From the NCBI GenBank assembly GCA_029098505.1, contig JAQXOE010000045.1, positions 1 through 36,664 on the forward strand: a stretch of DNA of 36,664 nt, in the 5' to 3' direction. Positions 14,079 to 22,783 of the stretch are shown piece by piece. A model generated the notes under the pieces. The model saw only the letters and a program-made list of their open reading frames with translations, had not been told where the DNA came from and did not search any database. A program made the position numbers and the translations under genes. How positions within the stretch are numbered: the stretch's first letter is position 1; each line of letters opens with the position of its first letter. Source of the DNA: Bacteroidales bacterium (GTDB lineage Bacteria > Bacteroidota > Bacteroidia > Bacteroidales > UBA932).

Positions 14079-16505
14079 TCAATCAAAGAATGATTCTTCT
14101 TCCTGTTGTTCCTTGCTGGAAACGATAGTTTCCTGAATTTCGGTAACCTGTCCATCCTGAGGAAGTATCTTGATGGCAGGCTCAATAAAGTGGTCGGCTT
14201 CCGAGATCGTAAGTTTAGGGTCAGCAAGACATTTCTTCATCCAAAGGCCCCAGATAGGGAGGGCTGAATTCGAACCACCACCAAGTGCAAGTGACTGGAA
14301 ATGAACCTGTCTGTCTTCGCAGCCCACCCATACTCCGGCTGTAATCGAAGGCGTGTATCCGATGAACCAGCCATCGGAATTGTCATTGGTGGTTCCTGTC
14401 TTGCCGGCAATTTCGCCCTTCAGACCGTACACACTGCGCAGACGGCTGGCGGTTCCTCCGTCGACCACTCCCCTCATCATCTGCACCATATTGTATGCTA
14501 CAGTTTCATTGAGAGGCTGCTTCTGCGACTTGGTGAAGCTGCTGATGGTATTGCCGGTATTGTCCTCTATGCGCATCACGAAGATTGGCTCGCAGTAGAT
14601 ACCTCCCGAAGGGAAGGTGTTGTAAGCTGCCACCATCTCGAATACATTCAGGTCGGCGGCACCCACGCAGATGGATGGTACAGGGTCTATATGGCTGGTG
14701 ATGCCCATATTGCGCATAAGGCTGATCATAGCTGTAGGGCCGGTGGTGTAGTACGGGTCGCCCTCACAGAGCGCTTTCATTATCGAGGCTGCGATATTGT
14801 TCGAACTGATTTGCAGACCGCGTCTCATAGTGAGAGGCTTGCCCTTGTACTCTTCCTTGTCCGTGGTTCGTGGAGTCCAGACGGTACCGTCCGGGAACGG
14901 GAAGGATATAGGATTGTTCATAAACTCCCTGTCCGGTGACATTCCGCTCATAAGGCCTGTCGTGTAGAGGAAAGGCTTGATAGTCGAACCTACCTGGCGC
15001 TTGCCCTGGCTGACATTGTCATACTTGAAATAGCGGTAGTTCGGGCCGCCGACATAGGCTTTTACGTGGCCTGAAGACGGTTCGATGGCCATAAAGCCTG
15101 CACGGAGTATGGATTTGTAGTACTTGATGGAATCGTCCGGAGTCATTACTGTATCGACAGCGACACCCTTGACCCTCTCCTTTCCGTTCCTGTCCTTTTC
15201 GACCTTCCATTTAAACACCTGCATAGGCACAGGCTCGGAGAACTGCTTGAGTATCTCGTTCTCAGACACTCCGGCCTTCTTCTGCAGGCGGTAGCGGTCG
15301 CTCCAGCGGCGGGCCTGGCTCATCAGCCTGTTTCTCACATCATCCTCCACATCATTGGCAAAAGGCTTGTTCCTGAGATTCCTGTTCTCCCTGTCGAAAC
15401 TCTTCTGCAGAGTCTTTCCAAGATGCTCAGCCACAGCCTCTTCCGCATATTTCTGCATACGGGAATCAATGGTAGTGTAAATACGCAGACCATCCCTGTC
15501 GAGGTCATATTTCTCCCCATTAGGCTTCTTGTTCTTGTTCAACCAGCCGTAAAGCTGGTCGTTCTCCCAACGGAGGGAATCTGCCGAATAGTCCTCAGGC
15601 ATACTGTAGCTCGAGCGTTTTGGCTTCTCGGCATTCATTACGCGGCGGAGCATATCCCTGAAATACGGGGCGAGTCCGGCATTGTGGTCCTGCACCTGAT
15701 AGTTCTCAACATTTATCGGAATGAGTCTGATGGAGTCACGCTCGGCCTCGGTCAGATATCCGGCCTTCTCCATCTGTCCGATGACGAAGTTCCTGCGAAC
15801 CAGGGCCTTGTCCGGGTTCAGGCGGGGATTGTAGCGGGTCGGCTTGTTCACCATACCCACGAGCATTGCACTCTCCTCAACGTTCAGCTCGATAGGCTCC
15901 TTGCCGAAGAAGGTCTGGGAAGCAGCACGCACTCCATAGGCTCCGCTACCGAAGAAAATCGAATTCAGATACATATCGATAATCTCCTCCTTGGTATAGT
16001 CGCGTTCGAGCTTGACAGCAGTAATCCACTCCTTGAGCTTGGTCCAGACCATTACGACCTTGGATGCACCCGGAATCTTGCTCTTTACCTCCTGACGGGG
16101 ATAAAGGGTCTTGGCGAGCTGCTGGGTGATGGTACTTCCTCCTCCCTGGCTGGAATTGTTCAGGAGCAGGGTTTTGACAGCTACTCGGCCTAGACTGACG
16201 AAGTCTATGCCCGAGTGGTTGTAGAAGCGCACGTCCTCTGTAGCTATGGCAGCCTGAATCAGGCTCGGTGCGAGCTGGTCGTAGGATACATAGGTCCTGT
16301 TCTCCACGTGGAAGGTAGTGAGCACCTGTCCGTCTTCGGATATCACCTGGGTAGCCAGCTTGTTGTCCGGATTCTCAAGCTCTTCGAATGACGGGATTTT
16401 GGCGAAAAGTCCCACCAGAAGAAGGAGCAGAAGAATCAGCGCAACGGGCGCTGTGACCAATACCCAGAACCATTTGACTATTTTCTTTCTCGTCGTTTCT
16501 TTCAT
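14079..16505 (-). CDS. class A penicillin-binding protein 1A
   Basis: An 808-residue bifunctional cell-wall synthase: glycosyltransferase (GT51) that polymerises lipid II plus a transpeptidase that crosslinks the strands. One transmembrane helix is at residues 14-35. The GT domain has Glu90 in IATEDVRFYNHSGID and GGSTITQQLAKTLYP. The transpeptidase domain has active-site Ser in QVGSTIKPFLY (SxxK), SSNN (SxN) and GKTGTTNDNSD (KTG). All catalytic motifs are present. It begins a run with ddl (3 bp gap) and prmC and is transcribed away from topA. Its leader contains hairpins at 16521-16540 and 16578-16593. Confidence 0.95.
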   Translation of the reverse strand: MKETTRKKIVKWFWVLVTAPVALILLLLLLVGLFAKIPSFEELENPDNKLATQVISEDGQVLTTFHVENRTYVSYDQLAPSLIQAAIATEDVRFYNHSGIDFVSLGRVAVKTLLLNNSSQGGGSTITQQLAKTLYPRQEVKSKIPGASKVVMVWTKLKEWITAVKLERDYTKEEIIDMYLNSIFFGSGAYGVRAASQTFFGKEPIELNVEESAMLVGMVNKPTRYNPRLNPDKALVRRNFVIGQMEKAGYLTEAERDSIRLIPINVENYQVQDHNAGLAPYFRDMLRRVMNAEKPKRSSYSMPEDYSADSLRWENDQLYGWLNKNKKPNGEKYDLDRDGLRIYTTIDSRMQKYAEEAVAEHLGKTLQKSFDRENRNLRNKPFANDVEDDVRNRLMSQARRWSDRYRLQKKAGVSENEILKQFSEPVPMQVFKWKVEKDRNGKERVKGVAVDTVMTPDDSIKYYKSILRAGFMAIEPSSGHVKAYVGGPNYRYFKYDNVSQGKRQVGSTIKPFLYTTGLMSGMSPDREFMNNPISFPFPDGTVWTPRTTDKEEYKGKPLTMRRGLQISSNNIAASIMKALCEGDPYYTTGPTAMISLMRNMGITSHIDPVPSICVGAADLNVFEMVAAYNTFPSGGIYCEPIFVMRIEDNTGNTISSFTKSQKQPLNETVAYNMVQMMRGVVDGGTASRLRSVYGLKGEIAGKTGTTNDNSDGWFIGYTPSITAGVWVGCEDRQVHFQSLALGGGSNSALPIWGLWMKKCLADPKLTISEADHFIEPAIKILPQDGQVTEIQETIVSSKEQQEEESFFD

Positions 16506-16520
16506 TTCAGCATCAATGTC

Positions 16521-16603
16521 GGCGAGTGTGGGGACTCGCCCGGTTTTAACTTATCTCAACATAGTTGAGGCCATTACGGCCGTGCATACGGCCTGCAAAA
16601 TTA
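16521..16603 (-). promoter_or_regulatory. PBP1A promoter and structured leader
   Basis: The minus strand has -7 box TAATTTTG at 16596-16603. Downstream lie GGCCGT/ACGGCC (16578-16593), CTCAAC/GTTGAG (16555-16569) and GGCGAGT/ACTCGCC with a 6-nt loop (16521-16540). The last hairpin ends 15 nt before the ATG, near the ribosome-binding region. Confidence 0.5.
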
Positions 16604-16613
16604 CGCATTTAAA

Positions 16614-16646
16614 TTTGGAAAATTGGCCGGATTGTGATTTTCTTTG
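16614..16646 (+). promoter_or_regulatory. promoter of topA
   Basis: TTTG at 16614-16617, a 21-bp spacer, then TTTCTTTG at 16639-16646 (7 of 8 against TAnnTTTG). This matches the Bacteroidetes -33/-7 layout. The start codon follows about 38 bp later. Confidence 0.6.
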
Positions 16647-16684
16647 CATTCTCGAAACAAAAACGTGGGATCAGAGGAATTTAT

Positions 16685-19003
16685 ATGGGGAATTTGGTGA
16701 TAGTAGAGTCTCCGTCCAAGGCGAAGACAATCAAGAAATATCTTGGAAATGATTTCATTGTAAAGGCCAGCTTCGGTCATATCCGCGACCTTCAGGACAA
16801 CAGAATGAGCATAGACGTGGAGCACGGCTTCACTCCGGAATATGTGATTCCTGCCGACAAGAAGAAGGTGGTGGCCGAGCTCAAGAGAGATGTGGAAACC
16901 GCTGATACAGTGTGGCTTGCATCCGATGAAGACCGCGAAGGAGAGGCCATTTCCTGGCACCTTTGCGAGACTTTGGGACTGGACCCTCTGAAGACAAGGA
17001 GAATAACCTTCCACGAAATCACGAAGGACGCTATCCAGAACGCGGTTAAGAATCCCAAGCATATCAATATGGACCTCGTCAATGCACAGCAGGCGAGAAG
17101 AGTGCTCGACCGTCTGGTCGGCTTCGAGCTCTCACCGGTGCTCTGGCGCAAGGTTCAGCGCAATCTTTCCGCCGGCCGTGTGCAGTCGGTGGCATTGCGC
17201 CTCATAGTTGACCGGGAAAAGGAGATTATGGCCTTCCGTAACGAGCCTTTCTATAAGGTGGAGGGCATCTTCAACCCAGAGGGAGCTCCCGCATCAGTCA
17301 AGCTGAAAGCGACTCTAGACACCCGTTTCAAGGGCCTGGACGAGGCCGGTAAGTTCCTTGAGGACTGTATTGGCGCCAGGTTCACCGTCGCTTCCGTGGA
17401 GGAGAAGGAGGGCAACAGATATCCTGCACCTCCGTTCACGACCTCGACCCTCCAGCAGGAGGCGGTGCGCAAGCTCCATATGCCGGTCAGCGTCACGATG
17501 AGAGTGGCCCAGAGCCTCTACGAGAGGGGTCTCATCACCTATATGAGAACCGACTCGACCAATCTGTCTTCCCTCGCCATCAATACCGCCAAGGATTTCA
17601 TCGTCAACAACTACGGAAGCGAGTATTCGAATCCGAGGCAATACCGCACCAAGGCCAAGGGAGCACAGGAGGCGCACGAAGCCATCAGGCCTACCTACAT
17701 TGACAATGTCAGCATCGAGGGCAGCACTCAGGAGCAGAAGCTCTATTCTCTGATCTGGAAAAGGACGGTCGCATCTCAGATGGCTGACGCCAAGCTGATG
17801 AACACCAGCGTAAAAATCAATTCCGACAAGCGCAGCGAGCAATTCGCTCTCCAGGCATCGAGGGTGCTTTTCGACGGCTTCCTGAAAGTCTATATGGAGG
17901 GCCGCGACGACGAGGAGGAAAGCGATGAGCAGATCAAGCTTCCGAAGCTGGAGCCTGGCAATGTTATGATTGCCAAAAGCATAAATGCCGACTGCAAGTA
18001 CACCCAGGCACCCCCGCGCTATTCTGAGGGAACCCTGGTCAAGAAGCTGGAGGAGCTCGCCATCGGCCGTCCTTCGACCTGGGCATCCATCATCGGCACC
18101 CTTGCCAACGGCCGCAGCTACATCGTCAAGGGAGACAAGGAAGGCGTGAAAATGCCTGTGGTGAATCTCTGCCTGAAGGCTGGAGTCATCAGCAGGGTGG
18201 AAAAGACGGAAATTGTAGGCGCAGAGAAGAACAAGCTTCTTCCTCAGGAACTTGGACTGATCGTGACCGATTTCCTGGTCAAGAATTTCCCGGACATACT
18301 GAACTACGATTTCACCGCCAATGTCGAGAAGGACTTCGACCTCATAGCCGAGGGCAGCAAGGTCTGGAACAATGTCATAGCGGAATTCTATGCCCCTTTC
18401 CACAAGAAGGTACAGGAATCCCTCAGCGACGGCCAGTACAGCAAGGTTTCACGCGAAATCGGCATTGACCCTGCGGACGGACAGATGATAGTGGCCAAGT
18501 TCGGCCAGTTCGGAGCCTATGTCCAGAAGGGTGAAGGCGAGAACCGCCAGTTCGCCAGCCTGGGCAAGGGGCAATTGATAGAGAACATAAGCTTGGAAGA
18601 TGCGCTGAAGCTCTTTCAGCTACCGAGGACAGTCGGAAGCTACAACGGGACCGATGTCATTGCCACAAAAGGCCCTTACGGCCCTTATCTGAAATACGGC
18701 GAGAGCAATGTTTCCCTGCCGAGGGGCACCGACCCGCTGAAGGTCAGCCTCGAGGAATGCATCGCGCTGATTGACGCAGCCAGCTCGAAAAGCGCTGGAA
18801 ACGAAGCGATTAAGGAATTCGAAGAGAGCGATATCAAGGTTATTGCCGGACGTTACGGACCGTATATCAAGCACGCCGGTTCCAATTTCAAAATCCCTAA
18901 GGGAACCGATGCCGCGACGCTGACGGAGGAGGACTGCAAACGGATTATTGCGGAGTCTGAACCTACTTCAAAGAAGAGAAAAGGCTTCAGAAAAGCTAAG
19001 TAA
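16685..19003 (+). CDS. topA: DNA topoisomerase I (type IA)
   Basis: A 772-residue enzyme that relaxes negative supercoils by cutting one strand. The start at 16685 is chosen because MGNLVIVESPSKAKTI is the standard N-terminus; the upstream extension overlaps the promoter. The Toprim domain has the first Glu in IVESP and the acidic WLASDEDREGEAISW. The active-site Tyr286 lies in GLITYMRTDST. The C-terminal part has no zinc-finger cysteine sets. It carries repeats ending in blocks such as ATKGPYGPYLKYGE and VIAGRYGPYIKHAGSNFKIPKG, the C-terminal repeat form usual in Bacteroidetes. It ends in a basic tail. Single transcription unit. Confidence 0.96.
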   Translation: MGNLVIVESPSKAKTIKKYLGNDFIVKASFGHIRDLQDNRMSIDVEHGFTPEYVIPADKKKVVAELKRDVETADTVWLASDEDREGEAISWHLCETLGLDPLKTRRITFHEITKDAIQNAVKNPKHINMDLVNAQQARRVLDRLVGFELSPVLWRKVQRNLSAGRVQSVALRLIVDREKEIMAFRNEPFYKVEGIFNPEGAPASVKLKATLDTRFKGLDEAGKFLEDCIGARFTVASVEEKEGNRYPAPPFTTSTLQQEAVRKLHMPVSVTMRVAQSLYERGLITYMRTDSTNLSSLAINTAKDFIVNNYGSEYSNPRQYRTKAKGAQEAHEAIRPTYIDNVSIEGSTQEQKLYSLIWKRTVASQMADAKLMNTSVKINSDKRSEQFALQASRVLFDGFLKVYMEGRDDEEESDEQIKLPKLEPGNVMIAKSINADCKYTQAPPRYSEGTLVKKLEELAIGRPSTWASIIGTLANGRSYIVKGDKEGVKMPVVNLCLKAGVISRVEKTEIVGAEKNKLLPQELGLIVTDFLVKNFPDILNYDFTANVEKDFDLIAEGSKVWNNVIAEFYAPFHKKVQESLSDGQYSKVSREIGIDPADGQMIVAKFGQFGAYVQKGEGENRQFASLGKGQLIENISLEDALKLFQLPRTVGSYNGTDVIATKGPYGPYLKYGESNVSLPRGTDPLKVSLEECIALIDAASSKSAGNEAIKEFEESDIKVIAGRYGPYIKHAGSNFKIPKGTDAATLTEEDCKRIIAESEPTSKKRKGFRKAK

Positions 19004-19049
19004 GTTTCAAATTTAAGCGGGCTAAGTTTTTGATTTAAAATTATTTTAT

Positions 19050-19057
19050 TAATTTTG
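19050..19057 (+). promoter_or_regulatory. Bacteroidetes -7 box for the Lrp/AsnC gene
   Basis: TAATTTTG, a full TAnnTTTG match, 31 bp before the ATG at 19089. A TTTG at 19029-19032 is 17 bp upstream, slightly short for a standard -33 spacing. Confidence 0.5.
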
Positions 19058-19088
19058 CCCTCTAAAAGCTTAAAATTTGTTAGTAGAG

Positions 19089-19598
19089 ATGTCTTCGTCA
19101 TACCAAATTGATGAAATAGACCAGAAGATTCTGTCTTTTCTCGTAAACAATGCACGTATGCCTTTCCTGGAGATAGCCAGGGAGTGCGGTGTGTCCGGCG
19201 CAGCCATACACCAGAGGGTCAGAAAACTTGAATCAAACGGTGTTATAACAGGTTCGCGCCTGCTCGTGAAGCCCCGCGCCTTGGGCTTGAACGTATGCGC
19301 ATTCATCAGCGTGACCATTTCCGAGGCCAACAAGTACAGGGATGTTGTAAACTCCCTGAAACACATTCCGGAAATAGTCGAGTGTCATTTCGTAACCGGC
19401 ACAGCATCCCTGCTGCTTAAGGTATACTGCTTTGATAATGAACACCTTATGCAGGTACTGCTGACTGAAATCCAGAAAATTCCTTTCATTCAGTCCACGG
19501 ACACTATGATTTCTTTGGACGAAGCCTTCGAGCGTCAGGTTTGGGTGAAGGGCTATGAAAAGGCCAGTTTCAGACCATTATCTTCAATGACAGAATAG
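19089..19598 (+). CDS. Lrp/AsnC-family transcriptional regulator
   Basis: A 169-residue regulator. The ATG at 19089 is preferred over a TTG four codons earlier. The N-terminal HTH is typical: IDEIDQKILSFLVNNARMPFLEIA, then GVSGAAIHQRVRKLESNGVI. The C-terminal RAM (Lrp ligand-binding) domain spans about residues 70-150, with ECHFVTGTASLLLKV and ending near DTMISLDE. Such proteins form octamers and respond to amino acids; the effector cannot be read. The 3' end overlaps the end of ispD on the other strand by 29 bp (19570-19598), so the two transcripts are partly complementary. Confidence 0.9.
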   Translation: MSSSYQIDEIDQKILSFLVNNARMPFLEIARECGVSGAAIHQRVRKLESNGVITGSRLLVKPRALGLNVCAFISVTISEANKYRDVVNSLKHIPEIVECHFVTGTASLLLKVYCFDNEHLMQVLLTEIQKIPFIQSTDTMISLDEAFERQVWVKGYEKASFRPLSSMTE

Positions 19599-20289
19599 CT
19601 TTCGCGAAATCCAGGTCATCCCTGGTCGTGATTTTGATATTATACCTCTCTCCTTCGATGTAGGAGAGGGGTATATTCATTTTTTCGGCCACGCTGGCAT
19701 CATCGGTAAATGACGTGTCGTAAGCCTGCTCATATGCTCTCTTGATTTCTTCCGAACGGAAGATTTGAGGGGTCTGGGCACGGAATATTTCAGAGCGGTC
19801 GAGAACCACGCCCGGAATGCTGTGCAGCACAGTCTTTCCATCCGCATCCTTCTCCGCCCTTACTGCTTTCAGAGTATCCACGGAAGGCAGTACGGGGATA
19901 AGGGCCCTTTCCTGGGACATACGCTCGAACATCCTGCGAATCAGTTCCGGAGTTATCAAGGGACGTACACCGTCGTGTATGGCGACCAGCGCACCGTCAG
20001 GTATTTTGGACAGGGCATTGCGAACGGAATGGAAGCGTGTGATTCCTCCTTCAACCAGCTGCTGGGGAGAGAAAAAATTGTATTGGTTACACAGATTTTT
20101 CCAGCCCTCGATATAATCCTTGGGCAGTACGGTCACCACCTTGATGTCCGGTATAGCGTAAGCGAATTTTTCTATGGTCCTTTGGAGTATCGGTTTGCCC
20201 TCCAATTCGATGAACTGTTTCGGAATGGCTGAGCCCATTCTGGAGCCGTGACCGGCGGCCATAACGATAACGTATTTATTTTTCTCCAT
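19570..20289 (-). CDS. ispD: 2-C-methyl-D-erythritol 4-phosphate cytidylyltransferase
   Basis: A 239-residue enzyme that couples CTP and methylerythritol phosphate in the non-mevalonate isoprenoid pathway. The start at 20289 gives MEKNKYVIVMAAGHGSRMG, the nucleotide-binding glycine-rich loop; a longer frame upstream covers the promoter and is rejected. Further landmarks: PKQFIELEGKPILQRTI, VEGGITRFHSVRNAL, VAIHDGVRPLITPE and FRAQTPQIFR, then FTDDASVAEKM. All are characteristic of IspD. The family member found in some bacteria for CDP-ribitol synthesis is similar, but this lacks teichoic-acid neighbours. Divergent from mreB. Confidence 0.93.
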   Translation of the reverse strand: MEKNKYVIVMAAGHGSRMGSAIPKQFIELEGKPILQRTIEKFAYAIPDIKVVTVLPKDYIEGWKNLCNQYNFFSPQQLVEGGITRFHSVRNALSKIPDGALVAIHDGVRPLITPELIRRMFERMSQERALIPVLPSVDTLKAVRAEKDADGKTVLHSIPGVVLDRSEIFRAQTPQIFRSEEIKRAYEQAYDTSFTDDASVAEKMNIPLSYIEGERYNIKITTRDDLDFAKAILSLKIMV

Positions 20290-20309
20290 TTTCTCCTGAA
20301 AAACTCCCG

Positions 20310-20344
20310 CAAATTTAGGTTTTTTTCGTATTTTTACAACTTTG
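20310..20344. promoter_or_regulatory. overlapping divergent promoters of ispD and mreB
   Basis: For ispD the minus strand reads GTTG (20337-20340), a 19-bp spacer, then TAAATTTG (20310-20317). For mreB the plus strand has CAACTTTG at 20337-20344, a 7-of-8 match to the -7 box. The ispD -33 and the mreB -7 share the same bases, so the two promoters may compete. Confidence 0.45.
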
Positions 20345-20372
20345 AAAGAAAACTTATCAGACAACAAATAAA

Positions 20373-21404
20373 ATGGCATTTTCATTTTTGACTCAAGAGC
20401 TGGCAATGGACCTCGGCACGGCCAATACCATCATCTTCCAGAACAACAAGATTGCCCTGGACGAGCCAAGCATTGTAGCCGTTGACAACAATACAGGCAA
20501 GTGCATTGCCATCGGCCAGAAGGCCAAGCTGATGCACGAAAGAATCAACCCGGGCATCAAGACCATACGTCCCCTCAGGGACGGTGTGATTGCCGACTTC
20601 AATGCAGCCGAGATGATGATACGCGGTTTCATCAAGCAGGTAAACAGCTCACGCAAATCACTTTTCACCCCGAACATCAAGATCGTGGTGGGCATTCCTT
20701 CCGGTTCCACCGAAGTGGAAATCAGGGCCGTGCGTGACTCTTCGGAGCACGCGGGAGGCCGCGACGTATATCTCATTTTCGAGCCTATGGCTGCCGCTCT
20801 GGGTATTGGCCTGGACGTAGAGGCGCCTAAGGGCAATATGGTCGTCGACATCGGAGGAGGTACCACAGAGATAGCGGTCATCTCCCTCGGAGGCCTTGTG
20901 CTCCAGGACAGCATACGTACCGCGGGCGATGTATTCACAAGCGACATCCAGTACTATCTCCGCCAGCAGCACAACATACGTGTAGGCGAGATTACCGCGG
21001 AAAAAATCAAGATTACTGTCGGAGCGGTCACTCCTGACCTCGGCAGCGATGAACTGGAACCGGACCCTATTATCGTCAAGGGACCTAACCTTATGACCGC
21101 GCATCCGGTTGAGGCTACCATCACCTACCAGGAGATAGCACACTGCCTCGACAAGTCCATCGCAAAAATCGAGACATCGATACTCCACGTCCTTGAGCAG
21201 ACTCCTCCGGAGCTGTATTCCGACATTGTGGAGAACGGCATCTTCCTCTCCGGTGGCGGCGCACTCCTCAGGGGCCTGGCCAAGAGGTTCTCGGAGAAGG
21301 TGAACATTCCTTTCCACGTTGCGGAAGACCCTCTTCACGCAGTGGCCAGAGGTACTTGTATGGCACTCAAGAATACGGAGAACTATTCTTTCCTGATGAG
21401 GTAG
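20373..21404 (+). CDS. mreB: rod shape-determining protein MreB
   Basis: A 343-residue bacterial actin that forms filaments under the membrane and guides lateral wall synthesis. Actin-fold nucleotide motifs are clear: MDLGTANTIIF (phosphate 1), GNMVVDIGGGTTEIAVISLGG (phosphate 2 region) and IFLSGGGALLRGL (adenosine). It starts with FSFLTQELAMDLG, including the short hydrophobic membrane-binding start common in this family. Length is normal. It is the first gene of the rod cluster, with mreC following 3 bp after its stop, and has a promoter shared with divergent ispD. Confidence 0.96.
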   Translation: MAFSFLTQELAMDLGTANTIIFQNNKIALDEPSIVAVDNNTGKCIAIGQKAKLMHERINPGIKTIRPLRDGVIADFNAAEMMIRGFIKQVNSSRKSLFTPNIKIVVGIPSGSTEVEIRAVRDSSEHAGGRDVYLIFEPMAAALGIGLDVEAPKGNMVVDIGGGTTEIAVISLGGLVLQDSIRTAGDVFTSDIQYYLRQQHNIRVGEITAEKIKITVGAVTPDLGSDELEPDPIIVKGPNLMTAHPVEATITYQEIAHCLDKSIAKIETSILHVLEQTPPELYSDIVENGIFLSGGGALLRGLAKRFSEKVNIPFHVAEDPLHAVARGTCMALKNTENYSFLMR

Positions 21405-21407
21405 CAG

Positions 21408-22253
21408 ATGGCCCGGAAGCAGAAGATCGGATACCGGATACTTGGCGCAGCAATTTTCATTCTGATGGAGATTGCTGCGTTCGCTATGCTCAAAAGGTCA
21501 GGACAGCTGCAGGGAATATGGATTGACAAGGCCTCACACCGCGTTATGGCGACTCTCTGGGGTGGCGGCGAAAGCATTGCCCATTACTTCAGTCTCGGGC
21601 GCGAAAACGAGAGGCTCTCGGAGGAGAACTTCAGGCTCGCGGAGGAACTGAGGGCTTACCGCAGCAGGGAGGCTATGGAAAAGAACAGCGTATCCACCGA
21701 CAGTCTTGCCGCAGAATCTGAATTCAGCTTCATACCGGCGAGAATAGTGAAACTCAGCAGGAACAAACAGCACAACTACTTCATCCTGAACAAGGGCTCC
21801 GAGGACGGCATCAGCGCACAGTCCGGGGTCATTACCGGCAACGGTATAGTCGGCATCATTGACGCAGTCGACAAGCACTATTCCTACGGATTGTCCTTTA
21901 TGAACAGCGGGGTCAGCATCAGCGCACGCCTGGGCGACGAGGGCGCTATCGGGCCTCTCATCTGGGACGGCATCAGCTCGGACGGGGCGATACTGAAGGA
22001 GATTCCTCTCCAATACAAGTTCGCGCCGGGTGACACGGTCTGGACCAGCGGCTTCTCATCCATCTTCCCGGCTGACATTCCGCTCGGCGTAGCCGGAGAG
22101 TCGCGCATAGTCAACGGTGCTGTCAATGAAATCAAAGTCAAATTGTTCCAGAGTTTCTCAGCCTTGCGCTTCGTCACCATTGCGGTAAACAACGGGCGCG
22201 ACGAGATTCTGTATCTGGAAAGCCTTGAGGAGGGGGCGGGCAAATCCAAATGA
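21408..22253 (+). CDS. mreC: rod shape-determining protein MreC
   Basis: A 281-residue protein with one N-terminal transmembrane helix (about 9-26), a coiled coil (about 60-90, ENERLSEENFRLAEELRAY) and a beta-rich periplasmic domain containing NKGSEDGISAQSGVI and the following GNGIVGIID, both MreC landmarks. MreC activates the PBP2-RodA synthase in the periplasm. It lies 3 bp after mreB and its end overlaps the start of mreD by 4 bp (ATGA), which indicates translational coupling. Complete. Confidence 0.93.
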   Translation: MARKQKIGYRILGAAIFILMEIAAFAMLKRSGQLQGIWIDKASHRVMATLWGGGESIAHYFSLGRENERLSEENFRLAEELRAYRSREAMEKNSVSTDSLAAESEFSFIPARIVKLSRNKQHNYFILNKGSEDGISAQSGVITGNGIVGIIDAVDKHYSYGLSFMNSGVSISARLGDEGAIGPLIWDGISSDGAILKEIPLQYKFAPGDTVWTSGFSSIFPADIPLGVAGESRIVNGAVNEIKVKLFQSFSALRFVTIAVNNGRDEILYLESLEEGAGKSK

Positions 22254-22771
22254 AAAAGAACCGTTTCCTGTTCTCGTTCATACTCCTGCTGATAGGGCAG
22301 GTCTGCATCTATAACTTCTTCAGGCTCACGCAGTTCGTGACCCTGTCCATACTTCCGGCGATGATTATGATGATACCTATCAAGAGGGACACTATGACCG
22401 CCCTTATCATCACTTTCATTTCTGCCTTCGCAGTGGATTTCTTCGCAGATGGCGTGATAGGTCTGAACATCGCGGCATTGCTCCCGGTAGCATTGCTCCG
22501 CTTCAGCATCATCAGACTGGTCTGCGGCGATGAGGTTTTTGCCCGCGAGGAGGACATATCCATCCCGCGCCAGGGCATTTGGAAGATTTCCTTGATACTG
22601 ATTATGGCACAGAGCATCTTCCTGCTCGTGTATCTTTGGCTGGACGGGGCCGGTACCAGGCCATTCTGGTTCACAGCCGCACGTTTCGGAGCTTCGCTTC
22701 TGGCAGGCTGCCTGCTGTCCCTGCTCGTAGTGGACATTCTGGAGCCTGAAAAGTATTCCACCAACAGATAA
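22250..22771 (+). CDS. mreD: rod shape-determining protein MreD
   Basis: A 173-residue inner-membrane protein with about five hydrophobic segments, no soluble domain and the size and position of MreD. Sequence conservation in MreD is low, so the call leans on context: it starts within the mreC stop (4-bp overlap) and is followed 12 bp later by mrdA. The segment FISAFAVDFFADGVIGLN is like the conserved first loop of the family. It is thought to bind MreC and the synthase complex. Confidence 0.88.
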   Translation: MKKNRFLFSFILLLIGQVCIYNFFRLTQFVTLSILPAMIMMIPIKRDTMTALIITFISAFAVDFFADGVIGLNIAALLPVALLRFSIIRLVCGDEVFAREEDISIPRQGIWKISLILIMAQSIFLLVYLWLDGAGTRPFWFTAARFGASLLAGCLLSLLVVDILEPEKYSTNR

Positions 22772-22783
22772 AGGGCCTTAGAT

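Noticed and set aside
17315..18403. Long minus-strand open frame (362 codons) inside topA
   Set aside because: topA has all its motifs on the plus strand; the antisense frame has no recognisable family and follows from codon bias.
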